Positions 8,236 to 16,041 of a stretch of 64,000 nucleotides of DNA are shown here, piece by piece. The notes below the pieces were generated by a model that made no database searches, was not told the DNA's origin, and was given only the letters and a program-made list of their open reading frames with translations. The stretch is from Paraburkholderia monticola (GTDB lineage Bacteria > Pseudomonadota > Gammaproteobacteria > Burkholderiales > Burkholderiaceae): the NCBI RefSeq assembly GCF_001580545.1, contig NZ_LRBG01000004.1:620001-684000 (forward strand), in the 5' to 3' direction. The first letter of the stretch is position 1, and each line of letters starts with the position of its first letter. The position numbers and the translations under genes were made by a program.

Positions 8236-8253
8236 TTCCCAGTAAACTGGGAA
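8236..8253. promoter_or_regulatory. Perfect palindromic operator upstream of XRE gene
   Basis: TTCCCAGTAAACTGGGAA has perfect 8-bp arms around a central AA. It lies 26 bases upstream of the furthest possible start of the XRE gene and in the only intergenic gap between it and the divergent gene. Binding by the XRE protein is inferred from position and from the related repeat at 8190-8207. Confidence 0.65.
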
Positions 8254-8413
8254 TTAGATGTGTGACGCTTGACCGATACCTATATGCGATGAGGGTTTGG
8301 GGAGTTTTTGATGGTGGCTGGATGTTCTCGAGTGGGATGGTTGACTCTCATGAGAACACTGACGTCGTCATCGACGGGTGATTGATAGAGAAAGCGTTTG
8401 GGGTAGAGGCTTT

Positions 8414-8890
8414 ATGTTTGTGACAAGTGAAAATAACCGTCTGCCGGTGTCGGAGGTCCCGTTCGTGCCGGAGGGTACCGACGTGTGGGGGGTGGTCTCG
8501 CAACTGGTGCCGCGCGACGTGCTGATCCTCCGGGTCTCGCCGCGGCGCTCGCGGGACATGCCGACGATCGTGATGATGGACCTGACAGGAAGCGCGCCGT
8601 CGCTTGACCAGTTCGCGGACGGCGATACCGTGCTGCGCGGCGCTGCGGTGCTGAGCACGCGCCAGGCCCGCGAAGTCGAGCAGTGGACCCTCGAACCGCT
8701 GAGCGAGATCCGGGTCGGGGCGACCGAATACGATTCCAGCAGCGGGCAGGACGGGTTGCTGGTTACGGTGACCCGGTTCACGACCGCGGCGGGGCGCACA
8801 TTCTCGGTGCCGTACGCGGTGGCGACGCGGCCCGCGCGGGGGACGCGGCTCTGGCGGGCGAAGGCGTCAGCCACCCCGGCCAGTTGCTGA
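8414..8890 (+). CDS. Hypothetical protein
   Basis: A 158-residue soluble protein starting MFVTSENNRLPVSEV. It has no signal peptide, membrane helix or familiar motif. Codon use is strongly GC3-rich, like the next genes and unlike the left part of the island, which suggests it arrived with the 8.4-12.2 kb block. An upstream in-frame ATG at 8378 is possible, but the ATG at 8414 gives a more protein-like N-terminus. It is the first gene of a same-strand run of small accessory genes. Confidence 0.65.
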   Translation: MFVTSENNRLPVSEVPFVPEGTDVWGVVSQLVPRDVLILRVSPRRSRDMPTIVMMDLTGSAPSLDQFADGDTVLRGAAVLSTRQAREVEQWTLEPLSEIRVGATEYDSSSGQDGLLVTVTRFTTAAGRTFSVPYAVATRPARGTRLWRAKASATPASC

Positions 8891-8948
8891 GCCGGCACGG
8901 GCCGTGGAAGCGTTCAGGAGTGCAGGGCCGCGCCTGCCCTGACAGTCG

Positions 8949-9482
8949 ATGGACGTGCTGCCACGCTGGCGCGGTGGACCCGTGCTGTTTCTCGATTTCG
9001 ATGGTGTCGTTCTCCCGGAAGATGTGTGGCGTTGCCCCGGCAGCGGACCGTATGTCGCGAGTCCGCCAGGGCATGAGGTGTTTGAACACACGGCGCTGCT
9101 TGAACGCTGGCTCGAACTGTATCCCGAACTGCGCATCGTGCTGTCGACGCACTGGGTGAGGGTGTTGGGCAGCGTGCAGAAGGCTGCCCGCCGTCTGTCC
9201 CCGCAGTTGCGTGGCCGGGTGGTCGGCGCGACCTTTCACAGCGGGATGGATCCACGGTGGTTCGCGTCGCTGCCGCGCGGCGTGCAGGTATGGCGCGATG
9301 TATGCCGGGGCGCGCCGCAGGCCTGGCTCGCGCTCGATGATGACGACAGCGGCTGGCGGGCGGTGTGGCGCGACCGTCTGTTGCGCACGGATCCGGTACT
9401 CGGTATTAGCGCGCCTCCGGTGCTGGCGGAACTGCAGGCGCGGTTCGCGGCGATGCACCGGAAACACGAGACCTGGCCGTGA
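8949..9482 (+). CDS. HAD-superfamily domain protein (HAD domain of RNA-repair-type proteins)
   Basis: A 177-residue stand-alone HAD-like hydrolase. Motif I is FLDFDGV with D16 and D18, motif II is LSTHW with S66/T67, and the acidic metal-binding motif is LALDDDD with D130-D133. A shared family pattern is the histidine and tryptophan in the LSTHW block, as in HAD domains grouped with Swiss-army-knife RNA repair proteins. Such proteins are common on plasmids and islands. It probably removes phosphate from nucleic acid ends or nucleotides; the substrate is inferred. Confidence 0.8.
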   Translation: MDVLPRWRGGPVLFLDFDGVVLPEDVWRCPGSGPYVASPPGHEVFEHTALLERWLELYPELRIVLSTHWVRVLGSVQKAARRLSPQLRGRVVGATFHSGMDPRWFASLPRGVQVWRDVCRGAPQAWLALDDDDSGWRAVWRDRLLRTDPVLGISAPPVLAELQARFAAMHRKHETWP

Positions 9483-9540
9483 TAATCCGCCTTATCACGG
9501 GCAGCGGACATTCGCCGCCGGGGCGGCACGGGGAGAGGAC

Positions 9541-9795
9541 ATGAGGAAACACCGGAAACTGCCGGTCCTGCCGCCGGACGAGACGTCCGGGCAGTTGCGC
9601 GCGCGGCTGCGGCGCTTCGCGCTCGCGACCCGCGATGACGCCACCCGGACGTCCAGAACCGCGACGATCCCGTTTCCGGAGCAGGTGACCGTGCTTGTTG
9701 GTCCGCTGCGCCGCGCGCGTTTGCCGGGCACGGAGCCGGCGCGGGCTCACAGCAGCGCCGGAGAGCCAGACCGGGATGACGAGGGCAGTCAATAA
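9541..9795 (+). CDS. Small hypothetical protein
   Basis: An 84-residue arginine-rich protein starting at ATG 9541, with a good GGGGAGAGG ribosome site directly upstream. It has no recognised domain. It sits 58 bases after the HAD gene on the same strand and is likely co-transcribed. It is charged and low in aromatics and may be disordered. Confidence 0.55.
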   Translation: MRKHRKLPVLPPDETSGQLRARLRRFALATRDDATRTSRTATIPFPEQVTVLVGPLRRARLPGTEPARAHSSAGEPDRDDEGSQ

Positions 9796-9957
9796 AGGCT
9801 TCGGAAGGCGGCGGCGATGGTGGGTGGCGCGGGGCACCCCGTGCGGACCGTCCAGGCCGGTTCAATGAAACAGGAGCGAACAGATGTTGCACGTCGAACC
9901 GACCGGTCACGGCGATGGGCCGGTGCTTCCCGGTCACGCAAAGAGGCGCGCGCGGCC

Positions 9958-10476
9958 ATGACCGATCACCGCTTTTTTGGTGCGCTGGTGTATCCCATTC
10001 CGACCGGGGTCATCAGCGACTCGGACAACCGCTACTTCATCGACACTGAGTTCACTGATTTCCGGCGCTGCCAGTTGATCAGTCTCGCTGTCGTTGGCGG
10101 GAACGGTGACGAGTTCTACGGCGAGCGCACCGACTTCGATCCCACGCTGTGCAGCGACTTTGTGCGCACCGTGGTGCTGCCGCAACTCGGGCAGTTCGAG
10201 GGGCGAGCGATGCCGTTCGCCAGGCTGCGGGAGGCGCTGCGCGCTTGGCTCACGGGCATACCGGGTGATGGGGCACCGGTGCTCTGTTACGACTACGAGA
10301 CGGACCTGAACCTGTTCCGGTTCCTGCTGGACGGTCCGCTGCCCCGCGGCTGGCGGCTGGAAAACATCGCGGGGCGGCGCGACCGGGAGCGGCGCGCCGC
10401 CTACTTCACACGGCACGGCGGCGAGCACCACGCGCTGCATGACGCGCGGGCCAATGCGTTCGCCTTTGCTGGCTGA
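9958..10476 (+). CDS. DEDDh-type 3'-5' exoribonuclease-like protein
   Basis: A 172-residue RNase H-fold exonuclease of the Rv2179c-like/DnaQ group. Exo I is FIDTEFTDF with D29 and E31, Exo II includes LCYDYETDL with D112, and Exo III is HHALHDARAN with a histidine at 157/158 and D162. The ATG at 9958 is chosen because the family starts a few residues before the FIDTEFT strand; the frame continues upstream but that part is arginine-rich and non-conserved. It probably trims RNA 3' ends. Together with the HAD gene it suggests a nucleic-acid-processing accessory module. Confidence 0.8.
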   Translation: MTDHRFFGALVYPIPTGVISDSDNRYFIDTEFTDFRRCQLISLAVVGGNGDEFYGERTDFDPTLCSDFVRTVVLPQLGQFEGRAMPFARLREALRAWLTGIPGDGAPVLCYDYETDLNLFRFLLDGPLPRGWRLENIAGRRDRERRAAYFTRHGGEHHALHDARANAFAFAG

Positions 10477-10574
10477 ATGTGGTGGACGGGCTGCGGCCGC
10501 CGGGAGAACCGGCTGTCCGCTCGGTGAAAGAAAGCTTTTCATGAAAACGGCAGCAATGCAGGCTGAAGACCAGC

Positions 10575-11615
10575 ATGACCCGAGACCGTGAGTGGATTCC
10601 GCGATCCGACGCACCGCGCATCGCGCAGCGCCTGCGCGAGCGCCGCAGGGCAATGGGACTGACGCAGCAGAGCCTCGCCAGCCAGGCGGGCATCGCCCGC
10701 CTGACCTTCGTGCGCTAGGAAAAGGGAGGCTTGCCTGGCAGCATTCCGGCTGACTTGCTCAAGGCGCTGGAGACCAGACTGCAGGTGCCGCCGGGATGGC
10801 TAGTCAGTCATCTGGCACTGCCGGTTCCCGCCGTCTGCGCGGACGATGCGTTTGCCGCCGCGATTGCGGGTTCCGGCGCGCACGCGACGGGCGCTGCGGC
10901 ACATGGTTGCGAGGCGATCGGCAGACAGGCGGCGAGGTTCAGGGCCGAACTCGGACTCACGCTGGCGGAGGTCGCGAGAGCCTGTTATGTGTCCACGACC
11001 ACGCTGTCAAAGTGGGAGCAGGGAACGTTTAAGCGGGCGATGACAGCGCAGCGCCTCCGTGCCCGGGAGCGAGCACTTCTGCTGGTGCCGGGGCAACTGC
11101 TGGCATTGCCGGCCGCGCATCCCGCGGTACACGAGGGCAAATGGCGCGTGGTCGTCAAGACAGACACACTCGAAATGGAGATCCGTCGCGTCGCGGAATG
11201 CCTTGCCACCCGCGGGCGTCACCTGCTCAAGCCGCAGCAGCCGCTGGATGCGAGAGCACGCCGGGATGCCGATCTGCTTGCGCACCGCTACGGAATGAGC
11301 AGGCATCGCTGGCCGCTGGTCGATGTCGCGGTCTCTTTTGGGATTTCGCTGTCGCACGCCCAGCAAACCATCGCGCGCATGATCGCGCGGGCGGCGCAGT
11401 TCGAATTTAACATCGCGGTGTTGGACTCCATCGTGGAGGCAAGCGCGGCAGGTCTTTCGTTAGCGACCGCCGTGACCCACGGCCGCATGAGAGAGCTGCT
11501 CGGGCCGTTGCTCTCTATCGAACGCGCCGCGGCATTCGCCAATGAGGTCGTTTGCCGGCGGATCGCAGGCGCGGATGACGGCATGCCTGATGCATGCGCC
11601 AGCATCCAGGAATAA
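10575..11615 (+). pseudogene. Double-HTH XRE-type regulator interrupted by an in-frame amber codon
   Basis: From ATG 10575 the frame encodes a Cro/C1-type HTH (LRERRRAMGLTQQSLASQAG) and meets TAG at 10716-10718, after codon 47. Reading on in the same frame gives EKGGLPGSIP and a continuous 299-codon stretch to TAA 11615. In this position XRE proteins normally have a tryptophan, as in R-W-E-K-G, so a TGG to TAG change explains the stop. A second HTH follows (LGLTLAEVARACYVSTTTLS, then KWEQG). Either the gene is inactivated, or the second part is translated separately from TTG 10731. Codon use is otherwise normal. Confidence 0.75.
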
Positions 11616-11727
11616 GCGGAGCTCTGTCGCGCGTGTAGGCGACCGCCGTCCATGTACGGGATCTCGATCAGGTGCGTGCCCGCAGGATTGGTGCGCGGGG
11701 CGAAAGAGTCATTAAAAGAAGAGGTGA

Positions 11728-11991
11728 ATGCTTCGAGTCACCATTGAGTTGCTGCCCGGTGGACGTGAAACCGGAAAACATGTCATCGCGACGGCGGATA
11801 TCGTAGGCGTGAGTGGCGGGGCACTCGCTGACTACAGCGTCGCCCTGGAAGATGTCCTGCTCGGTGAGGTCGGCGAGCCGGCGAGGGTATCCGAGACGGG
11901 CTGGCAGCGTATGGGACCTCGTCGGGCGCTGTCTCGGCGCTGCACTGAATCAGGGCCGCGAGGTGTTACCACCCCGCCCACCCGGCTGTGA
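11728..11991 (+). CDS. Small hypothetical protein, possible frameshift near its 3' end
   Basis: An 87-residue frame starting MLRVTIELLPGGRE. It begins just after an AAGAAGAGG ribosome site and ends with TGA at 11989-11991, overlapping the GTG start of the next gene. The last 35 residues look less protein-like than another frame across the same bases, which reads VWDLVGRCLGAALNQGREVL. A single-base shift near 11880-11900 may therefore have changed the C-terminus. I do not recognise the family. Confidence 0.5.
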   Translation: MLRVTIELLPGGRETGKHVIATADIVGVSGGALADYSVALEDVLLGEVGEPARVSETGWQRMGPRRALSRRCTESGPRGVTTPPTRL

Positions 11992-12170
11992 CGGTTCACA
12001 CGAACGATGCAGGATTCCGTTACGTGCGTCTGGACGAAATTCCCGAGCCTGCCCGAACCTTCTTCGACCAGAAGCTGGCCGGTTCAGGCATTCCTGATCA
12101 CTGCTGCGCCTTCGCGCAAGACTGGTTCGATTTTCTCAATGGGCAACGCAAATACCAAGGGTGCGCATGA
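11988..12170 (+). CDS. Small hypothetical protein
   Basis: A 60-residue protein starting MTVHTNDAGFRYVRLDEIPE and ending in a tryptophan-containing DWFDFLNGQRKYQ tail. The GTG start overlaps the stop codon of the previous gene (GTGA), implying coupled translation. The acidic and aromatic composition supports a folded small protein. No family is recognised. Confidence 0.5.
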   Translation: MTVHTNDAGFRYVRLDEIPEPARTFFDQKLAGSGIPDHCCAFAQDWFDFLNGQRKYQGCA

Positions 12171-12217
12171 TGCCCAAGTAGGATCGGCCTGCGACGCGGA
12201 TATCCCCCGCAATCTGC

Positions 12218-12250
12218 CTAACGGCCGAGTGGGTCAGATTATGCCGTTAG
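12218..12250. repeat. Inverted repeat containing an IS-like motif
   Basis: Arms CTAACGGC (12218-12225) and GCCGTTAG (12243-12250) flank a spacer that includes GTGGGTCAGATT. The same 12-mer occurs next to the istB remnant at about 6206-6217. It may be a leftover element end or a recombination scar. Confidence 0.4.
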
Positions 12251-12321
12251 ATACGGACAAAGCTTATAGATACGCTAACAAGTTCAATGCCGACAGAAGA
12301 TGTTTCGCACGGTCGTGCTGA

Positions 12322-12738
12322 ATGAGCGTCACCGTCACAGGAAAACCTGCGGACCTTGTTCTGCAAGAGCAATGGTTGACCGCCGAGCAGATCCACGCGC
12401 TGCAGAAGCGTATGCCTGCGCGCCCGTCATCAGGCAACTGGGATCGACGCGGCAATGTCGACAGCGTGACGGTCGACGGGCGGGCGGATTTTCCGGGCGA
12501 CCAGTTCGACAGGGCGGGCGAGCCACAGGCTATCGTTCGCGAGATTCTCGCCCGATCGGGCCTGTCGGCGACAAGTGGAAGATCGCCGCATGTTTCCATT
12601 TTCCGAACGGGTGGATCAATGGCAAACACATGTAGGCGGTTGCATCAAAGGATGTGCTGGATCTTCTTTAGAGCGTCTCAACGCTGCTATGACTTCCTGA
12701 GGGAAGCTATGTCGCTTGAGCCTGGCGTTGCGCGCTGA
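12322..12738 (+). CDS. Hypothetical protein, possibly degraded
   Basis: A 138-codon frame starting MSVTVTGKPADLVLQEQWL. The first 85 residues look protein-like. From about residue 86 a different frame reads more naturally (GDKWKIAACFHFPNGWINGK), which suggests a frameshift near 12575. No domain is recognised. It is the last gene-like frame before the comM junction. Confidence 0.35.
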   Translation: MSVTVTGKPADLVLQEQWLTAEQIHALQKRMPARPSSGNWDRRGNVDSVTVDGRADFPGDQFDRAGEPQAIVREILARSGLSATSGRSPHVSIFRTGGSMANTCRRLHQRMCWIFFRASQRCYDFLREAMSLEPGVAR

Positions 12739-12855
12739 AGATAATTGCAGCGAGCGCCGCCACGTCATGAATGGGGCTTTCGACGTTCGCCATGCTGGAC
12801 GCTTCACACCTATTTGAATGATTTTGAAAGTGTTGTAACAGCCCGAGCCGCGGTA

Positions 12856-12876
12856 GCACATTATTTCATAATGTGC
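12856..12876. repeat. Perfect 21-bp palindrome near island end
   Basis: GCACATTAT-TTC-ATAATGTGC has perfect 9-bp arms and lies about 70 bp from the point where comM homology stops. It is AT-rich compared with the surroundings. It could be an operator, a terminator-like stem, or part of the element end. No gene overlaps it. Confidence 0.6.
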
Positions 12877-12945
12877 AAAATCACCCCCAAAACGCCCCTA
12901 GTTCTACCTAGTTCACTTCGTGGAAACGGCTGGTTGGCGACATAA

Positions 12946-13140
12946 GATGCGCCGGACCGGGAAATCGAAACCACAATTCTGCAGCGCCGCGCGCACGCGC
13001 TCGCGGCTCTCGCGCACTTCCAGGTCGGGCAGACCGACGATCGAAAAGGACGGTAGTCCATTGGCGAGGTGAACTTCGACGGTCACCTCGGGCGCGCGGC
13101 CAGCGGCCGGCGCGCGGCTGCGCACCACGGCAAGCGACAT
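12946..13140 (-). pseudogene. comM: comM/yifB 5' fragment cut by the island
   Basis: From ATG 13140 the minus strand encodes 65 residues typical of the ComM/YifB N-terminus: MSLAVVRSRAPAAGRA, then HLANGLPSFSIVGLPDLEV, ending GFDFPVRRI. Homology stops at base 12946; the frame then adds LCRQPAVSTK and meets a stop. Full-length ComM is about 500 residues with an AAA+ Mg-chelatase-like core and works as a branch-migration helicase in natural transformation. The rest of the gene is not in this window. Its place downstream of ubiK is typical of the genus group. The gene is inactivated. Confidence 0.85.
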
Positions 13141-13259
13141 ATTCCCCCCGTCGGACGACGCGCTTACGACGCGCGTAAATCCCCTAAAACGCTGATGACG
13201 TCACGGCCCGCTTGCCGGTGATGTGCGGCACTGGGCAGCTCGAAAGCTGCGAGCAGCGC

Positions 13260-13514
13260 TTACGGCGTTTGCGTGAGCGGCAGCTTCTGTTCGAGCTCGG
13301 CGACGCGGCGTTCGAGCTCTTCGAGACGCGCGCGCGTGCGCACGAGCACCTGGGTCTGTGTATCGAATTCCTCGCGCGTGACGAGATCGAGCTTCGAGAA
13401 GCCCTGCGACAGCATCGCCTTGACGTTGCGCTCGACATCCTTGGCCGGCGAATTCTTGAACAGATCGCTGACGCGAGCCTGGAGGTCGTTAAAAACGTCG
13501 TTCGGTTGTTTCAT
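13260..13514 (-). CDS. ubiK: UbiK/BMFP family ubiquinone biosynthesis accessory factor
   Basis: An 84-residue protein with the family layout: an amphipathic N-terminal helix (VFNDLQARVSDLF) and a C-terminal coiled coil (ARLEELERRVAELEQKL). The KLDLVTREEFD segment is characteristic. It supports aerobic ubiquinone synthesis as a membrane-associated accessory factor. A longer upstream frame exists, but the start at 13514 follows a ribosome site (AAGGGGAAC) and matches family length. It is divergent from glnK and lies beside the truncated comM. Confidence 0.9.
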   Translation of the reverse strand: MKQPNDVFNDLQARVSDLFKNSPAKDVERNVKAMLSQGFSKLDLVTREEFDTQTQVLVRTRARLEELERRVAELEQKLPLTQTP

Positions 13515-13774
13515 GGTGTTCCCCTTGCTGCACAAAAAATGTGCATGTTTCGTTGCGTCCGTGCCCCGTTGCGGCGAATGGGCGATGCTGGTGCGCTGCG
13601 GTCGGCATGCCGCCGCCGCATGAGCGCGTTTGGTGCGCGCCGTCGCGTTCAGAACGTTCGAACACTCTAGCAACGATCCCCCCGCCGCGCCACCGCGCGC
13701 CGCGCTGCTGGCCGTTCGGACAAGGCCGTCCGGGCGCATTGCGACAGGCGCGCGACGCGCAGTCTGACACAACA

Positions 13775-13790
13775 TGGCATGGGAGTTGCT
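13775..13790 (+). promoter_or_regulatory. Sigma-54 promoter of glnK-amtB
   Basis: TGGCAT-GGGAG-TTGCT matches the -24/-12 consensus TGGCAC-N5-TTGCT with one mismatch. It lies 112 bases upstream of the glnK ATG. A TTGGTGC half-site at 13630-13636, about 140 bases upstream, fits an NtrC binding position. The promoter fits nitrogen-limitation control of glnK-amtB, as known in relatives. The rest of the 13515-13902 gap has no gene. Confidence 0.8.
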
Positions 13791-13869
13791 GTTACTGCCC
13801 CGCGCGCACTGCCAGGGCACTTTTTACCGGTAGCGCAGGAGACCGCAAACACGGGTACGCAACGGGTAA

Positions 13870-14241
<372 letters not shown>

Positions 14242-14287
14242 AAGACCAGAGCATAGCGACACAGATAGCGATAAGAGGAAAACCAAG

Positions 14288-15790
14288 ATGCGCAAACTAA
14301 TGATGTCCCTGCTGATGGCCGGCTCGCTGCTCGCGGGCGGTGTCGGCACTGCCCTCGCGGACGATGCGTCCGCTCCCGCAGCCGCCTCCGCTCCCGATAC
14401 GACGGCGAGCGCGCCGGCTCCGGACGCCTCCGCCGCGGCCGCTGCTCCGGCTGCCTCGGCCCCCGCCGCCGACGCGTCCGCCGCTGCGGCTGCCAGCGCA
14501 CCGGCCGATGCCTCGGCTGCGGCCGCCGCCGCGCCGGCCACGCCGACCGCGCCGTTCTCGGTCGATTCGTCGAAGATCAATTCCGGCGACACCGCGTGGA
14601 TGCTGACCTCCACCGCGCTCGTGCTGTTCATGACGATCCCCGGTCTCGCGTTGTTCTACGGCGGCATGGTCCGCAAGAAGAACGTGCTCGCGACGCTGAT
14701 GCAAAGCTTCGCGATCACCTGCGTCGTGACGATCGTCTGGACCGTGATCGGCTACAGCCTCGCGTTCACGCCGGGCGGCTCGTTCATCGGCGGGTTCTCG
14801 CGCGTCTTCATGACGGGCATGAACTACATCAAGGGCGACAAGGCCACGACGCTGACCGTCAGCCACCTCGCGCCGACGATCCCCGAGACGGTCTACTTCG
14901 TCTATCAGATGACCTTCGCGATCATCACGCCGGCGCTGATCACCGGTGCGTTCGCGGACCGCATGAAGTTCTCGGCGATGCTGGTGTTCATGACGCTGTG
15001 GTCGATCATCGTCTACTCGCCGATCGCGCACATGGTGTGGGAACCGAGCGGCTGGCTGGCTAGCGCGGGCATCCTCGACTTCGCGGGCGGCACGGTGGTG
15101 CACATCAACGCCGGTATCGCGGGCCTCGTCTGTTGTCTGGTGCTCGGCAAGCGCATCGGCTACGGCAAGGAATCCATGGCGCCGCACAACCTGACGCTCA
15201 CGCTGATTGGTGGCGCGATGCTGTGGGTGGGCTGGTTCGGCTTCAATGCGGGTTCGGCAGTGGCAGCAGACGGCCGTGCCGGTTTCGCGATGTTCGCGAC
15301 GCAGGTAGCGACCGCCGCCGCGGCGCTCGCCTGGATGTTCGCCGAATGGGCGGCCAAGGGTAAGCCTTCGGTGCTCGGTATCGTGTCGGGTGCGGTGGCG
15401 GGTCTGGTGGCGGTGACGCCGGCATCGGGCTTCGTCGGCACGCTCGGCGCGCTCGTGATCGGTATCGTCGCGGGTGTGGTCTGCTTCTGGTCGGCCACGT
15501 GGCTCAAGCACAAGATGGGCTACGACGATTCGCTCGACGCGTTCGGCGTGCACTGCATCGGCGGGATCATCGGCGCGCTGCTGACCGGCGTGTTCGCGGT
15601 CAAGGACATCGGCGGCGCGGACGGCAGCGTGATCCTGCAGGCCAAGGGCGTGCTGACGACGCTGATCTACAGCGGCGTGGTGAGCTTCGTGCTGCTGAAG
15701 ATCATCGACATGACGATCGGCATCCGCGTGACCGAAGAACAGGAACGCGAAGGCCTCGACGTGAGCCTGCACGGCGAGCACGTCGAATAA
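14288..15790 (+). CDS. amtB: Ammonium transporter AmtB with long Ala/Ser/Pro-rich N-terminal linker
   Basis: A 500-residue inner-membrane ammonium channel. Residues 1-24 are a cleavable signal peptide ending ALA. Residues 25-100 are low complexity, almost only A, S, P, D and T. The channel begins at DTAWMLTSTALVLFMTIPGL and has eleven predicted helices, with the signature FGVHCIGGIIGALLTGVF near the C-terminus including the pore histidine. The normal Amt body is about 400 residues, so the linker is an addition. It is co-transcribed with glnK and followed by a terminator at 15868. Confidence 0.96.
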   Translation: MRKLMMSLLMAGSLLAGGVGTALADDASAPAAASAPDTTASAPAPDASAAAAAPAASAPAADASAAAAASAPADASAAAAAAPATPTAPFSVDSSKINSGDTAWMLTSTALVLFMTIPGLALFYGGMVRKKNVLATLMQSFAITCVVTIVWTVIGYSLAFTPGGSFIGGFSRVFMTGMNYIKGDKATTLTVSHLAPTIPETVYFVYQMTFAIITPALITGAFADRMKFSAMLVFMTLWSIIVYSPIAHMVWEPSGWLASAGILDFAGGTVVHINAGIAGLVCCLVLGKRIGYGKESMAPHNLTLTLIGGAMLWVGWFGFNAGSAVAADGRAGFAMFATQVATAAAALAWMFAEWAAKGKPSVLGIVSGAVAGLVAVTPASGFVGTLGALVIGIVAGVVCFWSATWLKHKMGYDDSLDAFGVHCIGGIIGALLTGVFAVKDIGGADGSVILQAKGVLTTLIYSGVVSFVLLKIIDMTIGIRVTEEQEREGLDVSLHGEHVE

Positions 15791-15867
15791 CGGCAAATTT
15801 CACGTTCGCGGGCCCGCGCTCCCGGGCCCGCTGGATCGAAAACAGGTTTAGCAAGCGCAGCGACTTC

Positions 15868-15893
15868 GCCCGCCTTCATGGCGGGCTTTTTTC
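15868..15893 (+). terminator. Rho-independent terminator after amtB
   Basis: A stem GCCCGCC-TTCAT-GGCGGGC is followed by TTTTTTC. It lies 78 bases after the amtB stop. Confidence 0.9.
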
Positions 15894-16041
15894 TTGCTGA
15901 GCCGGTTGCGAACGGTAAATTTCCGCGCCTATCATCGTGATAGGGAGAATGCATTCGAGTCTGCTTGCGAATGGAGAAACCGTCCCCAAATGGACAAAGC
16001 ATTTGCTCTACAATCTTTTTTCTCCAGTCTGCGAGTGATCA

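Noticed and set aside
12616..12861. Possible IS6-family transposase N-terminus (RLKRHSFPQEVI) on the minus strand
   Set aside because: Only about a dozen residues resemble the family, the continuation does not match, and no IS6 terminal repeat was found nearby.
14297..15796. 499-codon frame opposite amtB
   Set aside because: Composition is almost only R, H, D, E, A and V, the usual mirror image of a GC-rich membrane-protein gene.
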